This document shows, in pieces, positions 11,880 through 22,376 of a stretch of DNA of 64,000 nucleotides. The position numbers and the translations under genes were made by a program. The stretch lies in the NCBI GenBank assembly GCA_015179125.1, contig WHVA01000082.1, positions 230,486-294,485 of the forward strand. Reading direction: 5' to 3'. The notes under the pieces were generated by a model. That model was given only the letters and a program-made list of their open reading frames with translations, did not search any database and was not told where the DNA came from. This DNA is from Gautieria morchelliformis. Its lineage: Eukaryota > Basidiomycota > Agaricomycetes > Gomphales > Gomphaceae. The first letter of the stretch is position 1. The number at the start of each line of letters is the position of its first letter.

Positions 11880-12024
11880 CAGGCGAACAGTACTTCTCCC
11901 CTCAGCAACCACTTTCAGCCTACACCTCCTCTCAATTCTAGGCATACCACCCCTGTACACGCAGAATCCCAGGCTCACACACCTGCTTTGCACAATTCTT
12001 CGTCTCATTTGCATCACTCACATG

Positions 12025-12931
12025 TGTCAAGACTGGTTTTTAGGCGTTAATATCGTGTATTAGTGAACACAGCAAATGCCTGAATAACTTGTGCGAAGCA
12101 TTATGCCATTCGGCGAATAAGTGAACCAATGAATGTTCACAAGATAAGAGGGTTGCCCAAACGGAGCTCGCCCTATCTACAGTCGTAGCGAAATAGCCGG
12201 TGGCACTTGACAATGTAACATGCAAGGTGTCACGGAAGGGCTGTCTAAGTAGCGACAATCCCTTCGCCAACAGCACAAAAAATAGTTCGAAGGCTAAGGT
12301 AACGAAGATGAAGTATGAGAACTCACCAGTGATGCCTAAATCCTCTTCTCGTCAAAGATAGAAATCTCCAGGAGAAGGCTCAAGACGATGATCACAGTGA
12401 GGTCAAGTTTGCACAAGATGGACGACGTATGATAATTGAACTGGGGAATATACATGCAAATGTAAACTACTTAAATCGAATGCTCATACGGTATCAGTGA
12501 ATAGGAAAGAGGCCATCGTGAGTCAGGGTTGGATAGGGGTGTGCAGTCATGATACTAAGCAGATGGAATAAACATACAATAGAGTGAGGGAAGAGTGCAA
12601 ACATGAAAGGAGGGAGAGTAAAGGTGGCAAAGGCACTTATATACGAAACCATGTCTTGGGACCCGCATACATGCTACCCTGCACGGGCTCTTCGTCCACT
12701 GGGTTGATCCCACACAACCTACGGAAGGGACATCCTGCGAACACACTTCGGCCATATGAACACCCACAGGGGTTGGATTAAGAAGATGATGGGGTTAGTG
12801 ATGAACCATCACGCCGGGTAAATGGTATCAATCGTATTTGATGGCGTGCCTGCTGGTGAAATGTGCGAGCAGCGAATAGCGGTTCGGAGAATGGGGCAAA
12901 CAGGGAATAGAGCGGATGTAGGGGAAGGGTG
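12025..12931 (+). mobile_element. LTR family A, copy 3 (truncated at 3' end)
   Basis: It starts TGTCAAGACTGGTTTTTAGG and follows the family A LTR for about 900 bp. It is then cut off where the copia-type LTR begins at 12932. The left flank is ACATG. The missing 3' part is not found to the right, so the junction is a deletion or rearrangement, not a clean nested insertion. Confidence 0.7.
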
Positions 12932-13392
12932 TGTTGGGTGCATTTATGCTCCTGCACCAAAATCAAGCATAATATATTCAATTTGTTGTATGTTTTTCCA
13001 ATCTCTTCTCACATTGTTCTTGTACCATGCATCCATTTCTCTGGTTATTTTCGAAATTTTCCAGTCACTCCCTACCTCTCCATTTTATCTTGTTATTTCT
13101 AATTTCACAAGCGGCTGCACCCAGCGGAGTCTGAAATGACTTCGACGCGCGAGCCCTTGGGCGCTAAAGGGCCGGGTAGTAGTACATGCACAGTGAGACA
13201 GATTTCCCCCTCTCTCAGTGACAACTAAATTCACTGAGAGAGGCAAGTAAATTAGTCTAGTGTTCCTTCGATTTATTGACCTAGAAATCCTCTGTAGTGA
13301 ATTGTTTTCTAGGTAGTGTATAATATATTTACAGTGACAACTAAATTCACTGAGAGAGTGAATTGTTTTCTAGTCTATTCTTTTGAGCAACA
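12932..13392 (+). mobile_element. Copia-type solo LTR with intron-plus / intron-minus module (LTR C1)
   Basis: The 461-bp segment starts TGTTGGGTGCAT and ends GAGCAACA (TG...CA). Its 3' half holds the repeated module. H1 (13216-13242, stem CTCAGTGA/TCACTGAG) is followed by a 55-nt spacer, 13243-13297, that starts GCAAGT and ends TGTAG, and then by T1 TGAATTGTTTTCTAG (13298-13312). After a 19-nt linker the identical H and T recur without the spacer (13332-13358, 13359-13373). A homologous copy lies at 54671. No 5-bp TSD is visible. Confidence 0.7.
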
Positions 13393-13615
13393 AGTCCATA
13401 CCTACTGCCTATAATTCCTGTCCTCTACAAACGTCTTACACACCTGCCAGGGAAGAGCTACCCACTTTTCGTCCAGCACCCCCCTCGCACCCCCCGCCCC
13501 CCCACTCGCAGTCCATTAAATCTACTACTCCATCATCATCCTGGGACTTCGACAATGGATGGGCGGATGGATATTTTATGATTAAAATATTAGATCAAGG
13601 CCTTTGACAAAGGGT
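13383..13615 (+). pseudogene. Proline/serine-rich ORF fragment
   Basis: An open frame (MSNKSIPTAYNSCPLQTSYT... to ...FMIKILDQGL, stop near 13607) starts inside the LTR end and continues into unique sequence. It includes a PPSHPPPPHSQS run. The low-complexity composition resembles that of the interrupted ORF at 10360. Both may be parts of one gene separated by LTR insertions, but the frames cannot be joined with confidence. Function unknown. Confidence 0.3.
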
Positions 13616-15624
13616 TCCTATTGCTTAGCGGTTGGGACCGCTATATCTGCCCTTTCCTGTGTGCCGACTAAGCCTTCCGAGGCGCTTCCGGCACTGATGG
13701 ATGAAGGTCACGTGACCATGTCGACAAAAGAATGGTCTCAATCTAGAGGATAACTATCTCAAAAGGCTTCGCTTTTGAGGTAGTCTAGAGTAAACAATAA
13801 TAGTAGACTCTCAACAAAGAATTGGAGTAAACTATCAAGATTTAGTTCTGTAGCTATCAAACAAGACTACAGTGACTTCAGGGGGTGAAACAGTTGATTC
13901 TGGATGATTGATTCATACATTCACAGTAGCTACTTATACTATACTAGTGGTAACTACTAGTGTTCGAGATAGTGAGTTAATGGGTTTTAAAACTACGTAT
14001 AACTAAAGGGGTGACTGCTTATAGTCATAAAGCCATAGGAGTGATGGGGATAGTGTCAGGGGTGTTAAGCTTTGGAATAAAGTCTTGTACCTACTATACA
14101 AAGCCCCTGTCTACATGGTGTCAAGATAGTAGTCAGCTGGTCATGTCATGGAGCTCAATAGGAAGTAGAAATCAAATCCCTCCTATGTAGCATAAATGCG
14201 AGTCTTGGTGATGGGGCCGCTGTCTCTGTGCCTTTTCTATGGGGCAGCTGATTGAGAACACATACTTGGAATGACATTCTGTAGTCATTCCGTGATGTCC
14301 AATACTCCTGCGCAGTCTGTGCTCCTCTGTGGCATTTGGTGCCCGCACCTCCTCTGTGCCTGTGGCCTGGCGCTTGTCGATGTCATGGCCGATGCCATCA
14401 GTCAATAAGTGCGCTGTTTCTGATTGCACATGGTCGATGCTCTTGTTCCTGTATCTTATCTGATCTACTGATAAGATAGCTACTTGGTCATGATGTCATG
14501 TGTCATCTGTGCATGTCGATGCTTGTCGTGAGTGTCATTCCTGTTCTCTGATCGATTCTTCTTTTTGTTTCTTTTTATTAGTTTCTATATATATATAGAT
14601 GATTTAAATAGCATAGTTGCATGTATCACAACACTTCCTATGTTGATGAGGAGTGTGTTTGCGATTGCAACCCCTAGCCCCTCTCCATCCTCAATGCCTG
14701 CGATCCCGCACATGATCCACCCCACATGCCAACCACGCCCGGCAGTGTCATACAGTAAATTCGCAGTACTTGTTGAGGCGAGAATTGCGGCCTACCCTTT
14801 TGTTAAGTCAAGCCATTCATATTGATACAGTTACATAAAACAAATAATCATGAGTCAATGCCCTCTCTTGCTTTTTGGATGTCAGCACTCTCTTCATCTT
14901 TGGCAGTTCAAGCAGAATAAACTCCCCCCTGTTGCACATTGAGACAAAGTTTGGACCAATTGGAGACACTTCTTACATGCTCTGCTCGTCTCTCTTTCCA
15001 CCATCACCTCTGCAAATGGCCTCCCCTGTTCAGAGTGTGCTATCTATCCCATTTTCACCTTCCCTGGTTAGCTCCAGATCACATTGCCTCACATCTTGGT
15101 TCTTTACGACATTCACAACATTTCCCTGGCGCTTCTCCCTAGGCTTGAGGACTATATCCAGCTAGGTACGCCTCCATCACCATCTGTGTTTCCATCTCAT
15201 AAACCCTACTCCAGTCCATTCTAACCACATGTCAACGTGTTTCCCTTCTCTGAGGTCCACCTATGTTCTCAGGGCAACATCTGACAAAGGGAGTTAGCTA
15301 CTTGCTGTCACTCAATTACACTTGGCCATGTATTTCATGGCTTCAAGTCCATGTTTGTATATACGGCACCCAGGCTTGATGAACTCACATCCACCCTTTT
15401 CCTCTTCTTCTGTGCACCTTTCATTTTCACTCCCGCCAAGCGCTCTTTTTCCCCTTCTCATACTTCTTCACATTATGATCCCCACTACTTGATGAATCCC
15501 CACTTGCTTGTGATGAGTCACCCTATGCCAGACCATCTCCTGCACGTTGTGCCCATAAGAGCTTCTTATATCTTCTTGATACCTTTTCCTTGAATGCCGT
15601 CACCCCCAGCTCAGCATATTGAAG
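13616..15624. other. Gene-poor stretch with weak minus-strand coding traces
   Basis: Between 13.6 and 14.5 kb I see short imperfect repeats (ACTATC/GATAGT words) but no gene. From about 14.87 to 15.2 kb the minus strand has short open stretches such as GPNFVSMCNRGEFILLELPK. These could be remains of the unidentified minus-strand gene at 16.1-18.6 kb. No domain is recognised. Confidence 0.35.
13754..13783. repeat. Perfect-loop hairpin, possible terminator or RNA structure
   Basis: CTATCTCAAAAG and CTTTTGAGGTAG form a 12-bp stem with one G-T pair around a GCTTCG loop, followed directly by TCTAG. The arrangement recalls the hairpin plus TCTAG of the nearby copia LTR, but no second copy or intron-like spacer was found. 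It is probably part of an unrecognised LTR or transcript end. Confidence 0.4.
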
Positions 15625-16021
15625 CACTGGAGGCATATAAAGATTTTCTGGTCTAAAAAACTGTTCAAAAAACTGGAAAGATATTCCAAATTTTTTTAGT
15701 GTTTTTAATGTAAAAAAACTTTAACAAAATTGTGTTTTTGTTAGAATTTGTTGAGCAAGAAAATTGTAAAAAAGTTTAAAGTTTTTTGCAGGGTTTTTTA
15801 TGTCCTTTTAAAAGTTTCTCTGTGAAAACACAAAGAAACCCATAAAAAACCCTGAAAAAAACTTTGAATTTTTTTACAATTTTCTTGCTCAACAAATTCT
15901 AATAAAAACACAACATTTTATTATAGTTTTTTTTACATAAAAAACACTAAAAATATCTGGAAAATCTTTACAGTTTTTCCAACAGTTTTTCAGACAAGAA
16001 AACTTTTATATGCCTGCAGTG
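15625..16021. mobile_element. 397-bp foldback MITE, CACTA-like (CACTG ends, 3-bp TSD)
   Basis: The whole element is one imperfect palindrome. The left arm, starting CACTGGAGGCATATAAAG, is matched over about 190 bp by the reverse complement of the right arm, ending TATGCCTGCAGTG. It is strongly AT-rich with runs of T and A. The flanks show the 3-bp duplication AAG (15622-15624, 16022-16024). CACTG ends and a 3-bp TSD fit the CACTA/EnSpm superfamily. No transposase is present, so it would depend on one in trans. Confidence 0.8.
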
Positions 16022-16125
16022 AAGCTAGAGGTCATTGCTGGGGTCCTCATACATCCATAGTGAGTCTACTCTCATAGCTTCCTCCATGGTGGAGTCATAG
16101 CTACTCAGAGTTGATGATCCCAAAT

Positions 16126-18640
16126 TCATGGGGGCCACAAGTTCCTGCTCAGAAATGGCATGTCTGCTCCACTGTCCCTCCCCTCAATGCAGGTATTCAG
16201 TAACACCTTCATGTAACCAAGCCGCTCACTCACCAGTACTGACATTGAATAGGTTCTTGGCTCGTGGGCGCTGCCAACCCAAGTCAAACATGGCAGCCTG
16301 AGCACACTGCACCACTCACCAACAGGAGACCACATGTGCTGTGCAAACATCCTTGGAGGCAATCTGCTCAACGCGTGGGAGGTGAAGATGATGCCTGATG
16401 TACTCCCCGACTGTCTCACCTTGTTCAGGAGGTTGGACCAGCTGCAACCCCTGAGGGCACCATGGACCATTGTGCCTGCTCCCACCAGTGGCCTGGTAAG
16501 CTTCCCCACCTTCCTCATCCTCCTGCTGTCCTGGGGGTTTAATCTGAGTGCTAGTCTCCACTCTCTTCTCCATGTTCTCCTGCATCATATCCTGCTCTGA
16601 CCTGATGTGGTCCTGCAGAGGGATTGTCACTCCCACCTCACCTAGGGCTGTGACAGCCTGAGTACCCACAACAGGGAGCTGTCATGATTCATTTATTCTA
16701 CAAACCGGCCATCAACATCCAGCGAATGAACATCCCCACTGTCAGACCTTCAAACCCTTCGCTGAAGTATTCTTCACAGTACTTCGTTCGCATTCACTAA
16801 TCCCATCATTCCCATCAGGATCTCAGTCTGTGGAGCCATCATCCATCATAGAACCCATCACCTGCTAAACTCCCACTCCATGAAAGACTCACATGCTCAT
16901 GACACATTCGGACGGTGTCAGTTGCGGTGTCCGTGCAGGCTGGGGTCGATGGGGCTGGTGCTGCCGCAGGACAGGATGGTAGGAGTTGCCAAGGATCAGA
17001 ATCTCTACTAATCTTTCGGATGCCGCTCTTTCTTGTTAGAATTAGCTTTGCTATCGTTTGCACTCTATACAGTATGTCTCCCCTTTGTTTGTAACATGAC
17101 TGTGCATCCTTTGTAATATTCCAAATCATTTGACCTACTTCACATTCGCCAGTAGCATACATGTATTCTCTATAAAAAGGACTCACCCAGCATGTATGTT
17201 CCCCAGTTCAATTACCATACATCTTCCTTGTGCTTTACTTTACCCACTTGTGAAAACCAACTCTTGAGCTCTACCTTCCCATTGTGCCCCCATTTGTATC
17301 AAGAACAGGAATGTCACTCGTGAGTTGGCACCGTTGATTCCCTTTACTCTGAATCCTTGGGATCACTCTGAGCCTGTTGGCAAAGGCCTCTAAAGGGGTG
17401 CCTTTGCCGATGAGGGGATCATCTGTCTCAGATAACCCTCCCTCATCGCTTCAGAGGACTTCGCCGAGTGTTGTGAAAGCTTCACTTCAACTGTAGACTT
17501 GGGGTTCATCTATCATGCACCCTCATGAAGTATTAGTAGTAGTCTGGTACTCTTCGCCAACTACGTAGTCGATTCACACAGGGACCTCTTGGCTCACTGC
17601 ATTCAGGTGTCTCAAATGCATTGATACCTGTTATTAAACCCTAAAAGAACCAATCCTGACAGGAGCATCTCCATTCCCATCTGCTCCAAGATTGAGGGCC
17701 CAACTTGTGTATTAGAAAGGCCCGGTCCCTCATTGGTGGCATTGTTCGATGCCTCACCCTGCATCGAATGCAGGTTTAATGGCTGCATCATCCCACATGA
17801 GTTTTTCCATGTACATGTCAGCTGCGCCAGACTGACCTCCAATTCCTCATGTTCCCATGTCAACATCGCACTCAGATTCCCTTTGCTCACTGTCACTGGG
17901 ATCCAACCAGCCACACACTGGTCAAGTGCTTTGACAGGCTCCTCACCCAAGAGCTCCAGGCCACAACCAAGCCAGATCTTTCGATCAGCAACATAGCGAG
18001 AGACGTCCCCACGTCACACTGCACATGATTCTCTCAAAATTCAATCAAGATCAGGCACAGAACTCTTACACTTACATGGGGAGCTAGTTTCTGCCAGTGC
18101 TTTCAAGGTTGGTCAGGTTTCTACCTCAAACACCCTTGCACCATCTGCACTGCTCATTGCATACACAGGGAGCCGCTCACAGATTGTTTCCACCTCAAGG
18201 CGGTCAAGCTGAGCAGGGCAAAAATATCTCTGGGGGGCGGTGGTGTGACAGGTGTAGGTCCTGCTAGGAGGTGAAGTGTCAGTTGTACAGTAAAAACCAG
18301 GCAAAAACAAGTACATACTGGTTTGGGTCTCATCACTGTCTCCCCAGGCAACCTTTAAAATGCTTTTGCGTGGTGGCAAAGTGGCTCTGGGAGGGTCCAC
18401 TGCTTTGCCACTGTCAATAGGTTCCTTGAGGGCGCTGCCACCACCATCATGTTAGTGCTCTGCACAAGCCAATGCTGCATCTGAACGAACCCAGAGGCTT
18501 TAGCGGCAGACACAGCTGCGGCGTCTTCCACAGCTTTTTCTGCGGAGGTCTTGCATCTTTTACCTTTGCTGGCTTTCATTGTTGGTGCACCAGCACTGGG
18601 CTCAGTGGCCACAGCAGCGTCACCCAATGATGATGTGTTG
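16126..18640 (-). pseudogene. Unidentified minus-strand gene, split by a solo LTR
   Basis: Open stretches on the minus strand run from 18640 (MGDAAVATEPSAGAPTMKAS..., Ala/Lys-rich) through PPRKSILKVAWGDSDETQ near 18360 and ICERLPVYAMSSADGARVFE near 18150. They continue with the 17612-17950 frame (...NATNEGPGLSNTQVGPSILE...) into the 16316-16669 frame (VGTQAVTALGEVGVTIPL...). The last two are separated only by the LTR at 16680-17661 and join when it is removed. I do not recognise the family. Frame changes suggest several short introns or decay. It may itself belong to a transposon. Confidence 0.4.
16680..17661 (-). mobile_element. Solo LTR, family A-related, with TSD GGAGC
   Basis: It starts TGTCATGATTCATTTATTCT and ends CCAATCCTGACA. 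These ends resemble the reverse of family A, but the middle differs, so it is a subfamily. The 5-bp TSD GGAGC is perfect (16675-16679, 17662-17666). It lies inside an open minus-strand reading frame and so disrupts that gene. Confidence 0.85.
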
Positions 18641-18959
18641 TGGGTCTGGGGTCTTGTGATTGCATGAGCTGCTACACATCGCTGGCTGTCCGGGTGGCGG
18701 TTCTGTCATATAGTGGTAAAATACAGTAGGGGACAGTGCACCACACAGTGCACTCTAACTAAGTTTAAGTACTCAATGGTGACCATTGGAGGCCATTGCG
18801 GCTTACAATAGTGACCTGATCCGATGGGCAGTGAACATGAGAATAGATCACCGAGGGGGACTACCCTTCACCGATGACCACCAGTGTACAACACTGGGTA
18901 GTGTCGAGGAGAGTATTGGCGATATAACTCAGGGAAATGAAAGAGCAGATGAAGAAGAG

Positions 18960-19780
18960 AAGCGGAGAAGGACACGAATGCCTAAGGGGAGTCAAAGCGA
19001 AGAATGGCCCATACCCGTACTAGTAGAATGTGGGGGGAATATGCTGAGAAGTGAAGCAAGCGGAAATCCGAAGACATTGAAAACAGATTGGAGGCGACTT
19101 GGAAGCAAGGCAGCGCGTGCTAGGTCCCAGTGGGGGGCTGGGCTGTTAATATTTCTGAGTTTGCGAGCGGTGTCCAGTCATCAGTACATCGTGTTACCGA
19201 ACCGGGACTTACAAATGCAATAGTTTACATGCAGTTGTCCCATCTGTTTGTAACTCACCACAACACCAAGTCGGTGCTGTCCCCTTCCTCTACGTCCCTT
19301 CTCCCCAAAATTCCAACACGGGCAGGCGCGGTGCATAAGACAGAGTCCTCGATACCATTACCATGATCCCGATGTATGGCTACATTCGCCGAGCTGAGGA
19401 ACGAGCTCCCCCCCGCCGACACATCAGCCCGCTGTGAAGAAGGCCGCGAACGCCTAAGGGGAGTCAACGTGAAGAGTGGCGCCTTACCCATACCAGTAGA
19501 GCGCGGGGGAAACATGCCGAGAAGCAACTTGTGCATGTGGAAATCCGAAGATATTAGAAAGAGAAACAGATCAGAGGCTACTTGAAAGCGCGGGCAGCAC
19601 TTGCTAGGTCCCCCCAAGCGGGTGGGCGTGCGGGCGCTGTGCATAAGATAGATCCCTCCATACCATTACCATGATCCCGATGGATGAGGCGGGCGGGCGC
19701 AGTGCATAAGATAGATCCCTCCATACCATTACCATGATCCCGATGGATGGCTGCGTTCGCCGAGCTCAGGAACGAGGATA
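18960..19780. repeat. Degenerate local repeat cluster
   Basis: Two units of roughly 180 bp (about 18975-19135 and 19450-19610) share CCTAAGGGGAGTCAA, GGAAATCCGAAGA and GGAGGC...CTTGG words in the same order. A shorter word, CCATTACCATGATCCCGATG, occurs three times (about 19358, 19663 and 19725), each after GTGCATAAGA. The two 19.66/19.73-kb copies are tandem. The frames in and around the repeats are too short to call a gene. Confidence 0.5.
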
Positions 19781-19796
19781 ACCTCCGCCGACGGAG

Positions 19797-20302
19797 ATGC
19801 GGCCACGTGAGCCTGGTGGTCCAGCTCCGACTCCGAATTATGTAATGGGACACATTCCACCCAGAACCAGTGGTTCTGGTTCCTGGTTCCTGGATGAACC
19901 ACTTGTTCGGGATAGGAAGGGTGTACTAGTCGACCCCTCTGCCTGGCGGTGGCATGCAGAAGAAGAGATGAGATTGTTCATCACAAGGTTCCTGTGTAGC
20001 TGCACGAGGTAAGTGTGCGCAGTGCCAGCCCGCATGAAGAAGGGCGATGGAGCGAGGACTACGATTCTGTGAAGAGGGTGAAGGGGATAAAGTGCGTGAC
20101 GCTGCTCGGGAGACGCGAGGCTGTGAAGCACTTGGGCAAGTACATTCACGATATGGGGAGGGTTGAGAAAGCACGTGGAAAGATGATACTAAGGAAGGAG
20201 GAAGGGACATGGTGGATGCAAGTAGCAGAGGTCAGACCTAGTAGCAGCGGTCAGACCAGTCGGCAGTCGCGTAGAAGGCTCCGGCAAGGACTTGACGCAT
20301 GA
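19797..20302 (+). other. Possible two-exon coding remnant, unidentified
   Basis: An open frame (…SGSGSWFLDEPLVRDRKGVLVD…HAEEEMRLFITRFLCSCTR) ends at a good donor, GAG/GTAAGTG, near 20010. A second open stretch follows at 20030-20300 (…DYDSVKRVKGIKCVTLLGRR…KARGKMILRKEEGTWW…). Amino-acid composition and the donor hint at real exons, but I recognise no family. The downstream sequence degenerates into GC-rich and G-rich tracts. Confidence 0.25.
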
Positions 20303-20554
20303 GGTCACTCGGGTGGGGACGGTGGTTGGGTGGGGTCGTGAGTTACTGTCTAGATATTGGAGGTGGGAGGCGGGAGGCGAGGGACGGGCGTGGTTGTCGC
20401 GCATCCGAGTCTTATTTTCTAGTAGTACTGTTCCACTCCCGCCCCTACCCGGTCTCCTCCCCATACCCCCAGGCACTGTCCACACTCCATGCTCCACCCT
20501 AGCACTTTATACTGTGACGTCACGGTTACAATACCAACATATACGGGTACGCGC

Positions 20555-20835
20555 GAGTCATACCCAAAAACCTGTATATCATGATGACCGTACTTGTGTA
20601 CTGTGTACTGCTAGTATATAGTAGTACGGTCATCATGATATACAGGTATGAGTCGTACCCAAGTATCTGTATACTATCATGATGACCGTACTTGTGTACT
20701 GTGTACAGTACTAGTATATAGTAGTACGGCATCATGATATACGACGGGTTCGTACCCAGATAATATGTCATGATGACCGTGTACTGTGTACTGTACTACA
20801 ATATAGTAGGAGTCCATCATGATCAATGACCGGGA
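20555..20835. repeat. Tandem palindromic satellite, about 98-bp unit
   Basis: Roughly three units occur in tandem. Each contains TATCATGATGACCGTAC, a TGTGTACTG-rich centre and the inverse GTACGGTCATCATGATAT, so each unit can fold into a long cruciform arm. CGTACCC words mark the unit borders. The third unit is more diverged. No coding content. Such arrays are recombination-prone. Confidence 0.7.
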
Positions 20836-20857
20836 AGCGTCGATCCGGTATGCATGT

Positions 20858-22376
20858 TCCCCGACTCTCTCCGAAGGAGAGGGAGGGCTGGTTGAACGCA
20901 AATGTCCGTGTTTGCACTGACGGGGAGTGCCATTCAACTCATTTCATTGGCTGACTCTTCCGCTTGACTCATCTTAGGGGGGACGCCCCTGCCCGTTTCT
21001 CTCCGAAGGATAGGGGTACTTGTTTCAAATCAAATCTGACCAACAACGAAACGTCTTTCGCTTCTTGCTATCCTCTCTCCATCTTACCTTTGGCGCTTTC
21101 CAATTTATCTCATTTTTTCATATACACAGTTCCATCATACTGACTTCCGGTGGGGGTGCGTCACCCTTCGTCTACTCTTTCTTTATCTGACGCTGTCTAT
21201 CGTTACTTTCCTGTTTACGAATTTATCTCGAGTTTGTTTTCCCTTACATGAACATCTATCGTACACCCTTGTGGCCCGTGTGAGTCATGCCTCGTCTACT
21301 TCTCTTCCTTTATCTGACGCTCTTCATCCTCAGCTTTCATGTTTTCCAATTTATCTCCTTTTGTCATATACACTGTGTTATCATTGTCAATTCTAGCGTG
21401 TGTGAGTCATGCTTCGCCTACTCCTCTTTCGTTATCTGACGGTTTCCTCCTCGTTGGATAATTTATGTGGGGGGTTTTTTTTTTCCTTATACGATCTTCT
21501 ATCTTATTCCCTTGTGGCGTGTGTGAGTCATGGTTCGTGTACTTCTCTTTCTTTATCTGACGCTTTTCATCTTCAGCTTTCACCTTTTCGAATTTATCTC
21601 CTTTTTTTTCATATACGCTGTGCCATCGTTGTCAATTCTAGGGCATGTGAGTCTTTCTCTTTCTTTATCTGACGGTTTCCTCATCGTTGGATAATTTATG
21701 TGGAAATTTTTTTTCTCTCTTATACGATCTTTTATCGTATTCCCTTGTGGCGCGTGTGAGTCATGGTTCGTCTACTTCTGTCTTTATCTGACGCTCTTCA
21801 TCCTCAGCTTTCGTGTTTTCAAATTGATCTCCTTTGTTCATATACGCTGTACTATCGTTGTCAGTTCTAGTGCGTGTGAGTCGAGCTTCGTCTGGTCCTC
21901 TTTCTTTATCTGATGGTTTCCTCGTGGTTGCATGTGATGAAATTATATTCTGTAAAAATATTAAAGTTATAAAAAATGTCGCATGTTGAATCATCTTGCC
22001 ACCATGATCCATGACAAACAAGGAGAAAGCGAATGACAACATTGCTGGTAAGCTTTCGCTACCGCAACGGAGTCTCTCCCAGCGATGGCACGTCCACCCC
22101 TGTTCCAAGAAGTCGGAAGGAGGTGGAAAAAATCATATTAGAAACCTGCTCAACTTGGCGACTTACGCTCGCTTCTCTGTTTGCGTTCGCGAACCGTCCG
22201 TAGTTGGCTTCTCTCTCTCTACAAGTAACAAAAACTTGTTGTACCCTCCCCTTTTGTATTTTACTGTCTTACAGTGACCTGCCATCATTTTCATGCTCAG
22301 AAACGACTTGTAAGCTGTAACAAATTTAAAGTAGGAGAGAGTCGGGGACTGGGGCGGCAGCCGCCGCCGCTACGAT
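20858..22376. mobile_element. Helitron/Helentron-like non-autonomous element, copy 1
   Basis: The left end is TCCCCGACTCTCTCC with a short hairpin (CTCTCC-GAA-GGAGAG). About 30 nt from the right end lies the inverted copy GGAGAGAGTCGGGG. The right end is a stem GGCGGC-AGCC-GCCGCC followed by GCTACGAT. The same ends occur at 39943-40594 with a compensatory base-pair change in the stem. Asymmetric subterminal inverted repeats plus a 3' hairpin are Helentron/Helitron2 features. No Rep/helicase is present. The interior is tandem repeats. Confidence 0.55.
21240..21960. repeat. Tandem repeats inside the Helentron-like element
   Basis: A composite unit of roughly 230 bp recurs about three times. 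Its markers are GTGTGAGTCATG, CTTTATCTGACG, TCATCCTCAGCTTTC and TTCATATACGCTGT. The T-rich unit has two half-units that share TTTATCTGACG. It forms most of the 1.5-kb element and explains its size difference from copy 2. Confidence 0.6.

Noticed and set aside
13313-13331. Linker between T1 and H2 as a second intron
   Set aside because: Linkers begin GTA and are followed by AG, but at 9-23 nt they are too short for spliceosomal removal; a longer intron ending at H2 remains possible but unsupported.
13200-13373. Helitron 3' terminus (hairpin plus CTAG)
   Set aside because: The hairpin-CTAG pattern fits superficially, but TG...CA ends, a copia primer-binding site in the related LTR at 50.5 kb and the repeated module fit an LTR better.
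14172-14429. 85-codon minus-strand ORF
   Set aside because: Short, His/Glu-rich, and no supporting features.
20555-20835. CRISPR-like array
   Set aside because: Units are adjacent inverted-repeat blocks without distinct spacers, and the genome is eukaryotic.
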